From NCBI GenBank assembly GCA_001695595.3, contig MBPM02000126.1, forward strand, positions 62,001-126,000: a stretch of 64,000 nt of DNA, given 5' to 3'. Under the pieces are notes generated by a model, which worked only from the letters and a program-made list of their open reading frames with translations, had not been told where the DNA came from and searched no databases. The stretch is from Plasmopara viticola. Lineage: Eukaryota; Oomycota; Peronosporomycetes; Peronosporales; Peronosporaceae. Made by a program: the position numbers and the translations under genes. Of this stretch, positions 23,101 to 34,808 are shown one piece after another. Within the stretch, counting starts at the first letter, position 1, and every line of letters starts with the position of its first letter.

Positions 23101-26100
23101 GTAATTAAACGCTCTGTTGTATCTCTATTGCATCTGTGCGCGTCTTTAAAGACAGAAAGGACGTATCTGTCGTCGCACATTATTTCAGCGCTCTAGGAAA
23201 ATGACTTTACATTTAGTTGCAGCTCAATTACGTATGTGCACGTCTTGAATGATAGGAAGTACGTATTTGTGGCCGCACCGCGTCTCAGTGCTTCAATGAT
23301 GTAAACACACGCTTAGTTGTGGCTCTTTTGCGTCTGATCTAAATTATAAGGATTGAAAAGACGTATCTGTAGTCGTACAGTGTACTAGCGCTTAAATGAA
23401 GTGAATATAGGCTTTATTGTGGCCCAGTTGCGGTTGTGAACGTTTCGATAGATTGAAAAGAAGTATCTATGGTCGTACAACGTCTCAGCGCTTCAAGAGA
23501 GAAATTAGACGCTTTCTTGTATCTTTATTGCATCTTTGCGCGTCTTTCAAGACAGAAAGGACGTATCTGTCGTCGCACATTATCTCAGCGCTCTAGGAAT
23601 ATGATTATACATTTAGTTGCAGCTCAATTACGTCTGTGCACGTCTTGAGTGATAGAAAGTACGTATTTGTGGCCGCACAGCGTCTCAGCGCTTCAATGAT
23701 GTAAACACTCATTAAGTTGTGGCTCTATTGCGTCCGAGCACATCTAAAAGGATTAAATAGACGTATCTATGGTTGTACAGCGTACCAGCGCTTAAATGAA
23801 GTGAATGTACGCTTAGACGTGGCCGTATTTCGGTAGTGAACGTTTTGATAGATTGAAAGAACGTATCTATGGTCGTACAACGTCTCAACGCTTCAAGAGA
23901 GAAATCAGACGCCTTGTTGTATCTCTATTGCATCTTTGCGCGTCTTTCAAGACGGAAAGGACGTATCTATCGTCGCACATCATTTCAGCGCTCTATTAAA
24001 AAGATTGTACATTTAATTGCGGCTCGAGTACGTCTGTGCACGTCTTGAATGAATGAAAGTACGTATTTGTGGCCGTACAGCGTCTCAGCGTTCTCAATGA
24101 TGTAAACACTCGCTTAGTTGTGACCCTTTTGCGCCCGAGCACATATAAAAGGATTAAAAAGACGTATCTATGGTTCACCAACACCTAAATAGAGTAAATT
24201 CACGCTTAGTCGTGGCCCTATCGCAGTTGTGAACCTTTCGATAGATTGAAAGGAAGTAGCTATTGTCGTACAACGTCTCAGCGCCTTAAGATAGTAATTA
24301 ATACGCTTTGTTGTATCTCTATTGCATCTTTGCGCGTCTTTCAAGACAGAAAGGACGTATCTATCGTCGCACATCATCTCAGCGCTCTAGGAAAATGATT
24401 TTACATTTATTTGCAGCTCAATTTCGTCTGTGCACGTCTAGAATGACAGAACGTTCGTGTTTGTGGCCGTACAGCGTTCAGCGTTCTTAATGATGTAACC
24501 ACTCGCTAAGTAGTGGCGCTTTTGCGTCCAAGCACCTCTAAAGGATTGAAAAGACGTGTCTGTAGTCATACAGCGTACCAGAGCTTAAATGAAGTGAATG
24601 TACGCTTAGTTGTGGCCCAATTACGGCTGTGAACGTTTCGATAGATTGAAAGTAAGTATTAATGGTCGTACAACATCTCAGCGCTTCAAGAGAGTAATTA
24701 TACGCTTTTTTGTATCTCTATTGCATCTTTGCGCGTCTTCCAAGACAGAGAGGACGTATCTGTCGTCGCACATAATCTCAGCGCTCTAGAAAAATGATCG
24801 ATCACTTAGTCGCAGCTCGAGTACGTCTGTGCACGTCTTGAATGACAGAAAGTACGTCTTTGTGGCCGTACAGCGTTTCAGCGTTCTTAATGATGTAAAC
24901 ACTCGCTAAATAGTGGCGCTTTTGCGTCCGAGCACATCCAAAGGATTGAAAAGACGTGTCTGCAGTCATACAGCGTACCATAGCTGATATGAAGTGAATG
25001 TACGCTTAGTGGTGGCCCAATTACGGCTGTGAACGTTTCGATAGATTGAAAGTAAGTATTTATGGTCGTACAACGTCTCAGCGCTTCAAGAGAGTCATTT
25101 ACGCTTTATTGTATCTCTATTGCATCTTTGCGCGTCTTCCAAGACAGGAAGGACGTATCTGTCGTCGCACATAATCTTAGCGCTCTAGGAAAATGATTGT
25201 ACATTTAGTTGCGGCTCGAGTACGTGTGTGCACGCCTTGAATGACAGAAAGTACGTATTTGTGGCCGTACAGCGTCTCAGCGCTTCAATGATTTAAACAC
25301 TCGCTAAGTAGTGGCTCTTTTGCGCCCAAGCTTGATTTAAAGTATCGAAAATACGTATCTATGGTCGTACAGCATACCAGCGCTTAAATGAAGTGAATGT
25401 TCGCTTAGTCGTGGCCCAGTTGCGGTTGTGAATGTTTCGATAGATTGAAAGGAAGTATCTATGGTCGTACAACGTCTCAGCGCTTCAAAAGAGAAATTGA
25501 ACGTTTTATTGTGTCTCTATTGCATCTGTGCGCGTCTTTCAAGACAGAAAGGACGTATCTATCGTCGTACATCATCCCAGCACACTAGTAAAATTTTTGT
25601 ACATTTAGTTGCGGCTCGAGTACGTCTGTGCACGTCTTGAATGACAGAAAGTACGTATTTGTGGCCGTACAGCGTCTCAGCGCTTCAATGATGTAAACAC
25701 TCGCTAAGTAGTGGCGCTTTTGCGTCCGAGCACATCTAAAGGATTGAAAAGACGTGTCTGTAGTCATACAGCGTACCAGAGTTTAAATGAAGTGAATGTA
25801 CGCTTAGTCGTGGCCCAATTACGGCTGTGAACGTTTCGACAGATTGAAAGTAAGTATTTATGGTCGTAGAACGTCTCAGCGCTTCAAGAGAGTAATTAAA
25901 CGCTTTATTGTATCTCTATTGCATCTTTGTCCGTCTTCCAAGACTGGAAGGACGTATCTGTCGTCGCACATAATCTCAGCAATCTAGGAGAATGATTGTA
26001 CATTTAGTTGCAGCTCGAGTACGTCTGTGCACATCCTAAATGACAGAAAGTACGTATTTGTTGCCGTGCAGCGTCTCAGCGCTTCAATCATGTAAACGCA

Positions 26101-26377
26101 CGTTTAGTTGTGGCTCTTCTATTCCCGAGGTTAATTTAAAACATTGAAAAGACGTATCTATGGTCGTACACCGTACCAGCGCCTTAATGAAGTGAATGTA
26201 CGCTTAGTCGTGGCCCTATTGCGGTTGTGAACGTTTCAATAGATTGAAAGAAAGTGACTATGGTCGTACAACGTGTCAGCGCTTTAAAAGAAAAATTAGA
26301 CGTTTTATTGTATCTCTATTGCATCTTTGCGCGTCTTTCAAGACAGAAAGGACGTAACTATCGTCGCACATCATCTT
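23101..26377. repeat. Diverged tetramers; first copy of a block repeated at 50.8-56.5 kb
   Basis: ABCD tetramers with a distinct set of variants: ACACTCATTAAG (23706), a shortened D with CACCAACACCTAAATAGAG (24178-24196), AGCGTTCTTAATGATG, TACCATAGCTGATATG (24976), AGAGTCATTTACGC (25089) and TCTTCTATTCCCGAGG (26115). The same markers occur in the same order at 50761-56560. The right edge near 26377 is where a related copy (32156-32775) stops matching. Confidence 0.87.
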
Positions 26378-28430
26378 AGCACTCTAGGAAGATGATTGTA
26401 CATTTAGTTGCGGCTCGAGTACGTCTGTGCACGTTTTGAATGACAGAAAGTACGTATTTGTGGCCACACAGCGTCTCAGCGCTTCAATTGTGTAAACACT
26501 CGCTAAGTTGTGGCTCTATTGCATCCGAGCACATCTAAAAGGATTGAAAAGACGTATCTGTGGTCGTACAGCGTACCTGCGCTTAAATGAAGCGAATGTC
26601 CGCTTTGTTGTGGCCTCTTTGCGGCTGTGAATGTTTTGATAGATTGAAAGGAAGAATCTATGGTCGTACAACGTTTCAGCGCATTAACAGAGTGATTATA
26701 TGCTTGGTTGTATCTCTGTTGCATCTGTGCGCGTCTTAAATGACAGAAATGACATATCTGTCGTCGCACATTACCTCAGCGCTCTAGGAGAATGATTGTA
26801 CATTAAGTTGCGGCTCACGTCTTGAATGTTAGAAAGTACGTATTTGTGGCCACACAGCGTTTCAGCGCTTCAATGATGTAAACACTCGCTAAGTCGTGGC
26901 TCTATTGCGTCCGAGCACATCTAAAGGGATTAAAAAGCCGTGTCGGTGTTCGTACAGCGGACAAGCGCTTAAATGAAGCGAATGTACGCTTAGTCGTGGC
27001 CCTATTTCGGTTGTGAACGTTTTGATAGATTGAAAGGAAGTGTCTATGGTCGTACAACGTCTCAGCGCTTCAAGAGAGTGATTATAAGCTTTGCTTTATC
27101 TTTATTGCGTCTTTGCGCGTCTTTCAAGGCAGGAAGGACGTATCTATCGTCGCACATCATCCCAGCACTCTAGGAAATTAATTGTACATTTAGTCGCGGC
27201 TCGAGTACGTCTGTGCACGTCTCGAATGACAGAAAGTACGTATTTGTAGCCGTGCAGCGTTTCGGCGCTATTTATGATGTCAAAACTCGCTTTGTTGTGG
27301 CTAGTTTGTGTCCAAGCACATATAAAAGGATTGAAAAGACGTATCTGTGGTCATACAGCGTTCCAGCGCTTAAATGAAGCGAATGTCCGCTTTGTTGTGG
27401 CCCTATTGCGGCTATGAACGTTTCGATGGATTGAAAGGAAGTATCTATGGTCGTACAACGTTTCAGCGCTTCAACAGAGTGATTATATGCTTTGTTGTAT
27501 CTCTGTTGCATCTGTGCGCGTCTTAAATGACAGAAATGACGTATCTGTCGTCGCACATTACCTCAGCGCTCTAGGAGAATGATTGTACATTAAGTTGCGG
27601 CACATTATCTCAGCGCTCTAGGAGAATGATTGTACTTTAAGTTGCGGCTCACGTCTTGAATGTTAGAAAGTACGTATTTGTGGCCACACAGCGTTTCAGC
27701 GCTTCAATGATGTAAACACTCGCTAAGTTGTGCCTCTATTACGTCCGAGCACATCTAGAAGGATTAAAAAGCCGTGTCGGTGGTCGTACAGCGGACCAGC
27801 GCTTAAATGAAGTAAATGTACGCTTAGTCGTGGCCCTATTGCGGTTGTAAACATTTGATAGATTGAAAGGAAGTATCTATGGTCGTACAACGTCTCAGCG
27901 CTTCAAGAGAGTGATTATAAGCTTTGCTTTATCTTTATTGCGTCTTTGCGCGTCTTTCAAGACAGGAAGGACGTATCTATCCTCGCACATAATCCCAGCA
28001 CTCTAGGAAATTAATTGTACATTTAGTCGCGGCTCGAGTACGTATGTGCACGTCTCGAATGACAGAAAGTACGTATTTGTAGCCGTGCAGCGTTTCAGCG
28101 CTCTTTATGATGTCAAAACTCGCTATGTTGTGGCTAGTTTGTGTCGGAGCACATCTAAAAGGATTGAAAAGACGTATCTGTGGTCATACAGCATACCAGC
28201 GCTTAAATGAAGTAAATGTACGCTTAGTTTTGACCCTATTGCGGCTGTGAACGTTTCTATAGATTAAAAGGAAGTATCTTTGCTCGTACAACGTCTTAGC
28301 GCTTCAACAGAGTGATTATATGCTTTGTTGTATCTCTGTTGCATCTGTGCGCATCTTAAATGACAGAAATTACGTATCTGTCGTCGCACATTCCCTCAGC
28401 GCTCTAGGAGAATGATTGTACATTTAGTTG
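26378..28430. repeat. First appearance of the short-C subfamily
   Basis: Short C monomers (GGCTCACGTCTTGAATGTTAG) occur near 26813 and 27646, alternating with full-length C. Linked changes appear: GTGGCCACACAG in C, AGCCGTGTCGG and CAGCGGAC in D, GACAGAAATGACGTATC and TACATTAAGTTGCGG in B. The alternation gives eight-monomer periods like those at 57-60 kb. Confidence 0.87.
27554..27647. repeat. 47 bp half-monomer duplicated in tandem
   Basis: The 3' half of B, from CACATTACCTCAGCGC to TACATTAAGTTGCGG, is present twice (27554-27600 and 27601-27647), the second with ATTATC and ACTTTAAG. It is the leftmost example of a duplication found at 13 places in the window. Confidence 0.93.
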
Positions 28431-30420
28431 CGGCTCGAGTACGTCTGTGCACGTCTAGAATGATAGAAAGTACATATTTGTGGCCGCACAGCGTCTCAGC
28501 GCTTCAATGATGTAAACACACGCTTAGTTGTGGCTCTTTTGCTTCCGAGCGCATCTTAAAGGATTACAAAGACGTATTTGTGGTTGTCCAGCGTACCGGC
28601 ACTAAAATGAAGTGAATGAACGCTTGGTCGTGGCCTATTGCGGTTGTGAACGTTTCGATAGATTGAAAGGAGGTATCTATGGTTGTACAACGTCTCAACG
28701 CTTCAAGAGAGTAATTAGACGCTTTGTTGTATCTCTATTGCATCTTTGCGCGTCTTAAAATACAGAAAGGACGTATCTGTCGTCGCTCATTATCTCAGCG
28801 CTCTAGGAAAATGATAATACAATTAGTTGCAGCTCAATTACGTCTGTGCACGTCTTGAATGATAGAAAGTACGTATTTGTGGCCGCACAGCGTCTCAGCG
28901 CTGCAATGATGTAAACACACGCTTAGTTGTGGCTCTTTTGCGTCCGAGCTCATCTTAAAGGATTGAAAAGACGTAACTATGTACAGCGTACCAGCGCTTA
29001 AATGAAGTTAATGTACGCTTTGTATTGGCCCTTTTGCGGTTTTGAACGTTTCAATAGATTAAAAGAAGGTATATATGGTCGTACAACGTCTCAACGCTTC
29101 AAGAGAGTAATTGTACGCTTTGTTGTATCTCTAATGCATCTTTACTCGTCTTAAAAGACAGAAAGTCGTACCTGTCGTCGCTCATTATCTCAGCGCTCTA
29201 GGAAAATGATTATACATTTAGTTGCAGCTCAATTACGTCTGTGCACGTCTAGATTGATAGAAAGTACGTATTTGTGGCGCACCGCGTCTCAGCGCTCTAA
29301 TGATGTAAACACACGCTTAGTTGGGGCAGTATTGCGTCCGAGCTCATCATAAAGGGTTACAAAGACGTATTTGTGGTTGTCCAGCGTACCGGCACTAAAA
29401 TGAAGTGAATGAACGCTTGGTCGTGGCCTATTGCGGTTGTGAACGTTTCGATAGATTGAAAGGAGGTATCTATGGTTGTACAACGTCTCAACGCTTCAAG
29501 AGAGTAATTAGACGCTTTGTTGTATCTCTATTGCGTCTTTGCGCGTCTTAAAAGACAGAAAGGACGTATCTGTCGTCGCACATTATCTCAGCGCTCTAAG
29601 AAAAGGATTGTACATTTAGTTGAGGCTCAATTACGTCTGTGCACGTCTTGAATGATAGGAAGTACGTATTTGTGGCCGCACCGCGTCTCAGTGCTTCAAT
29701 GATGTAAACACACGCTTAGTTGTGGCTCTTTTGCGTCCGAGCTCAACTAAAAGGATTAAAAAGACGTATCTATGGTTAAACAGCGTACCAGCACTTAAAT
29801 TAAGTGAATGTACGCTTAGTCGTGGCCCTATTGTGGTTGTGGACGTTTCGATAGATTGGAAGGATGTATCTATGGTCGTACAACGTCTCAACGCTTCAAG
29901 AGAGTAATTAGACGCTTTGTTGTATCTCTATTGCATCTTTGCGCGTCTTAAAAGACAGAAAGAACGTATCTGTCGTCGCTCATTATCTCAGCGCTCTAGG
30001 AAAATGAATATACATTTATCGCGGCTTAATTACGTCTGTGCACGTCTTAAATGATAGTAAGTACGTATTTGTGGCCGCACCGCGTCTCAGCGCTTCAATG
30101 ATGTAAACACACGCTTAGTCGTGGCTCTTTTGCGTCCGAGCTCATCTCAAAGGATTGAAAAGACGTATCTATGGTTTTACCGCGTACCAGCGCTTAAATG
30201 AAGTGAATGTACGCTTAGTCGTGGGTCTATTGCGGATGTGAACGTTTCGATAGATTGAAAGGACGAATCTTTGGTCGAACAACGTCTCAGCGCTTCATAA
30301 GAGTAATTTTAGGCCTTGTGGTATCTCTATTATATTTTTGCGCGTCAAAAAAGACAGAAAGGACGTATCTGTCGTCGCACATAATCTCAGCGCTCTAGGA
30401 AAAGGATTGTACATTTAGTT
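28431..30420. repeat. ABCD tetramers of the left-hand type
   Basis: Full-length C monomers, B with GTCTTAAAAGAC and C with GTGGCCGCACAG return here; this is closer to 11-17 kb than to the surrounding short-C zones. A D-A segment with GGTTGTCCAGCG and CGGCACTAAAATG at 28564-28745 recurs at 29357-29540 (offset 793, two tetramers). Confidence 0.87.
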
Positions 30421-31260
30421 GAGGCTCAATTACGTCTGTGCACGTCTTGAATGTTAGAAAGTACGTATTTGTGGCCGTATAGAGTCTCACCGCTTCAATG
30501 ATGTAAACCCACGCTTAGTTGTGGCTCTTTTGCACCTGAGCTTAATTAAAAGGATTGAAAACACGTATCTGTGGTCGTACAGCGTACCATCGCTTACATG
30601 TAGTAAATGTACGCTTTGTTCTGGCCCTATTACGGCTGTGAACGTTTCGATAGATTGAAAAGAAGTGTCTATGGTCGTACAACGTCTCAGCGCTTCAAGA
30701 GAGTAAATGTAGGCCTTGTTGTGTCTCTATTGCATCTTTTCGCGTCTTTCAAGACAGAAAGAACGTATCTGTCGTCGCACATAATCTCAGCGCTCTAGGA
30801 AAAGGATTGTACATTTAGTTGCAGCTCGAAAACGTCTGTGCACGTCTTGAATGACAGAAAGAACGTATTTGTGGCCGTACAGCGTCCCAGCGCTTCAATG
30901 ATGTAAACACTCGCTAAGTTGTGGCTCTATTGCGTCCGAGCGCATCTAAAAGGATTGAAAAGCCGTATCTGTGGTCGTACAGCGTACCTGCGCTTAAAAG
31001 AAGCGAATGTACGCTTAGTTGTGGCCTTTTTGCGGCTGTGAATGTTTTGATAGACTGACAGGAAGTATCTATGGTCGTACAACGTCTCAGCGCTTCAATG
31101 ATGTTAAAACACGCTTAGTTGTGGCTCTTTTGCGTCCGAGCACATCTAAAAGGATTAAAAAAACGTATCTGTGGTCGTACAGCGTACCGGCGCTTAAACA
31201 AAGTAAATGTACGCTTAGTCGTGGCCCTATTGCAGCTGTGAACCTTTGGATAGATTGAAA
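30421..31260. repeat. Mosaic piece resembling 52.96-53.64 kb
   Basis: 30780-31085 matches 53310-53624 nearly base for base (offset 22538), including CAGCGTCCCAGCG, GAGCGCATC, TACCTGCGCTTAAAAGAAG and GATAGACTGACAGG. The match ends at about 31098, where this copy turns into an A/C hybrid while the 53 kb copy continues as normal A and B. Confidence 0.85.
31037..31134. repeat. A/C hybrid monomer
   Basis: It starts as A (TGTGAATGTTTTGATAG) and after CAGCGCTTCAA becomes C (TGATGTTAAAACACGC to TTTTGCG), leading straight into D. It is the mirror arrangement of the C/A hybrids, joined in the same AGCGCTTC word. Confidence 0.87.
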
Positions 31261-32155
31261 GGACGTATCTATGGTCGTACAGCGTACCAGCGCTTCAAGA
31301 GAGTATTTAGACGCTTTGTTGTATCTCTATTGCATCTGTGCGCGTCTTTCAAGACAGAAAGAACGTATCTCTCGTCGCACATCATCTCAGCGCTTTAGGA
31401 AAGTGATTGTATGTCTAGTTGCGGCTTTAGAATGTCTGTGCATGTCTTGAATGACAGAAAGTACGCATTTGTGGCCGTACAGCGTCTCAGCGCTTCTAGA
31501 GAGTAATTAGACGCTTTGTTGTATCTCTATTGCATCTGTGCGCGTTTTAAATGACAGAAAGGACGCAAATGTCGTCGCACATTGTCTCAGCGCTCTAGGA
31601 AAATGATTGTACATTTAGTCGCGGCTCGAGTGCGTCTGTGCACATCTAGAACGACAGAAATTACGTATATGTAGCCGCACAGCGTCTCAGCGCTTCAATG
31701 ATGTAGACACACGGTTAGGAGTGGCTTTATTGCGTCCGAGCCCATCTAAAAGGATTAAAAAGACGTATCTGTGGTCGTACAGCGTACCAGCGCTTAAATA
31801 AAGTGAATGTACGCTTCGTTGTGGCTGTATTGCGGCTGTGAACGTTTCGATAGATTGAAAAAACGTATCTATGGTCGTAAAACGTCTCAGCGCTTCAAGA
31901 GAGTGATTACACGCTTAGTTGTATCTCTATTGCATCTGTGCGCGTCTTTCATGACAGAAAGGACGTATCGATCGTCGCACATCATCTCAGCGCTCTAGAA
32001 AAGTGATTGTACATTTAGTTGCGGCTCAATTACGTATGTGCACGTCTTGAATGACAGAAAGATTGTATTTTGGCCGCACAGCGTCTCAGCGCTTAAATGA
32101 TCTAAACATACGCTTAAGAGTGGCTTTATTGCGTCCGAGCCCATCTAAAAGGATT
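31261..32155. repeat. Mosaic piece copied from the 18.28-19.18 kb type
   Basis: At an offset of about 12979 this segment follows 18282-19176 closely. It includes the C/A hybrid at 31435-31534, the C variant GATTGTATTTTGGCCG, and TCTAAACATACGCTTAAGAG. The match breaks at about 32155 inside GGATTGAA. Confidence 0.87.
31435..31534. repeat. C/A hybrid monomer 5
   Basis: Counterpart of the hybrid at 18456-18555, carried along in the copied segment. Switch at CAGCGCTTCTAGAGAG. Confidence 0.88.
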
Positions 32156-32775
32156 GAAAAGACGTGTCTGTAGTCATACAGCGTACCAGAGTTTAAATGA
32201 AGTGAATGTACGCTTAGTCGTGGCCCAATTACGGCTGTGAACGTTTCGACAGATTGAAAGTAAGTATTTATGGTCGTACAACGTCTCAGCGCTTCAAGAG
32301 AGTAATTAAACGTTTTATTGTATCTCTATTGCATCTTTGTCCGTCTTCCAAGACAGGAAGGACATATCTGTCGTCGCACATAATCTCAGCAATCGAGGAG
32401 AATGATTGTACATTTAGTTGCAGCTCGAGTACGTCTGTGCACATCCTAAATGACAGAAAGTACGTATTTGTTGCCGTGCAGCGTCTCAGCGCTTCAATCA
32501 TGTAAACACACGTTTAGTTGTGGCTCTTCTATCCCCGATGTTAATTTAAAACATTGAAAAGACGTATCTATGGTCATACACCGTACCAGCGCCTTAATGA
32601 AGTGAATGTACGCTTAGTTGTGGCCTTATTGCGGTTGTGAACGTTTCAATAGATTGAAAGAAAGTGACTATGGTCGTACGACGTGTCAGCGCTCTAAAAG
32701 AAAAACTAGACGTTTTATTGTATCTCTATTGCATCTTTGCGCGTCTTTCAAGACAGAAAGGACGTAACTATCGTC
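32156..32775. repeat. Mosaic piece copied from the 25.75-26.37 kb type
   Basis: At offset 6410 it matches 25746-26365, with shared rare words AGAGTTTAAATG, TCGACAGATTGAAAG, ATCATGTAAAC and a TTCTAT-CCCGA D monomer with TTAAAACATTG. The match ends in the next B, at CATCAT(C/T), where the 27 kb type takes over. Confidence 0.87.
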
Positions 32776-34808
32776 GCACATCATCCCAGCACTCTAGGAA
32801 ATTAATTGTACATTTAGTCGCGGCTCGAGTACGTCTGTGCACGTCTCGAATGACAGAAAGTACGTATTTGTAGCCGTGCAGCGTTTCAGCGCTATTTATG
32901 ATGTCAAACCCGCTTTGTTGTGGCTAGTTTGTGTCCAAGCACATATAAAAAGATTGAAAAGACGTATCTGTGGTCATACAGCGTTCCAGCGCTTAAATGA
33001 AGTAAATGTACGCTTAGTTTTGGCCCTATTGCGGCTGTGAACGTTTCGATGGATTGAAAGGAAGTATCTATGGTCGTACAACGTTTCAGCGCTTCAACAG
33101 AGTGACTATATGCTTTGTTGTATCTCTGTTGCATCTGTGCGCGTCTTAAATGACAGAAATGACGTATCTGTCGTCGCACATTACCTCAGCGCTCTAGGAG
33201 AATGATTGTACTTTAAGTTGCGGCTCACGTCTTGATTGTTAGAAAGTACGTATTTGTGGCCACACAGCGTTTCAGCGCTTCAATGATGTAAACATTTGCT
33301 AAGTTGTGCCTCTATTACGTCCGAGCACATCTAGAAGGATTAAAAAGCCGTGTCGGTGGTCGTACAGCGGACCAGCGCTTAAATGAAGTAAATGTACGCT
33401 AAGTTTTGAACCTATTGCGGCTGTGAACGTTTCGATAGATTGAAGAGAAGTATCTTTGGTCGTACAACGTCTCAGCGCTTCAAGAGAGTGATTCTAAGCT
33501 TTGTTTTACCTCTATTGCGTCTTTGCGCGTCTTTCAAGACAGGAAGGACGTATCTATCGTCGCACATCATCCCAGCACTCTAGGAAATTAATTGTACATT
33601 TAGTCGCGGCTCGAGTACGTCTGTGCACGTCTTGAATGACAGAAAGTACGTATTTGTGGCCGCACAGCGTCTCAGCGCTTCAATGATGTAAAAACACGCT
33701 TAGTTGTGGCTCTTTTGCGTCAGAGGTCATCTAAAAGGATTTAAAAGACGACTCTGTGGTCGTACAGCGTACCAGCGCTTAAATGAAGTAAATGTACGCT
33801 TAGTCGTGGCCCTATTGCGGTTGTGAACGTTTTGATAGATTGAAAGGAAGTATCTATGGTCGTACAACGTCTCAGCGCTTCAAGAGAGTGATTATAAGCT
33901 TTGTTTTAATCTTTATTGCGTCTTTGCGCGTCTTTCAAGACAGGAAGGACGTATCTATCCTCGCACATAATCCCAGCACTCTAGGAAATTAATTGTACAT
34001 TTAGTCGCGGCTCGAGTACGTCTGTGCACGTCTCGAATGACAGAAAGTACGTATTTGTAGCCGTGCAGCGTCTCAGCGCTCTTTATGATGTCAAAACTCG
34101 CTATGTTGTGGCTAGTTTGTGTCGGAGCACATCTTAAAGGATTGAAAAGACGTATCTGTGGTCATACAGCATACCAGCGCTTAAATGAAGTAAATGTACG
34201 CTTAGTTTTGACCCTATTGCGGCTGTGAACGTTTCGAAAGATTGAAGGAAGTATAAATGGTCGTACAACGTCTCAGAGCTTCAAGAGAGCGATTAAAGCG
34301 TTGTTGTATCTCTATTGCGTCTTTGCGCGTCTTTCAAGACAGGAAGGACGTATCTATCGTCGCACATCATCTCAGCACTCTAGAAAATGATTGTACATTT
34401 AGTTGCGGCTCGAGTACGTCTGTGCACGTAAAGAATGATAGAAAAACGTATTTGTGGCCGCACCGCGTCTCAGCGCTTCAATGATGAAAACACTCGCTAA
34501 GTTGTGGCTCTATTGCGTCCGAGCACATCTAAAGGATTAAAAAGCCGTATCGGTGGTCGTACAGCGGACCAGTGCTTAAATGAAGCGAATGTACGCTTAG
34601 TTTTGGCCCTATTGCGGCTGTGAACGTTTCGATAAATTGAAAGGAAGTATCTATGGTCGTACAACGTTTTAGCGCTTCAACAGAGTGATTATAGGCTTTG
34701 TTGTATCTCTACTGCATCTGTGCGCGTCTTAAATGACAGAATTGACGTATTTGTCGTCGCACATTACCTCAGCGCTCTAGGAAAATGATTGTACATTAAG
34801 TTGCGGCT
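32776..34808. repeat. Short-C / full-C alternating zone
   Basis: It starts by following 27160-27560 (CCAGCACTCTAGGAAATTAATTG, then a C with GCTATTTATGATGTC). Short C occurs near 33224, full C elsewhere. C monomers with GCACGTAAAGAATGATAG (near 34425) also occur at about 38793 and 39188. Confidence 0.85.
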
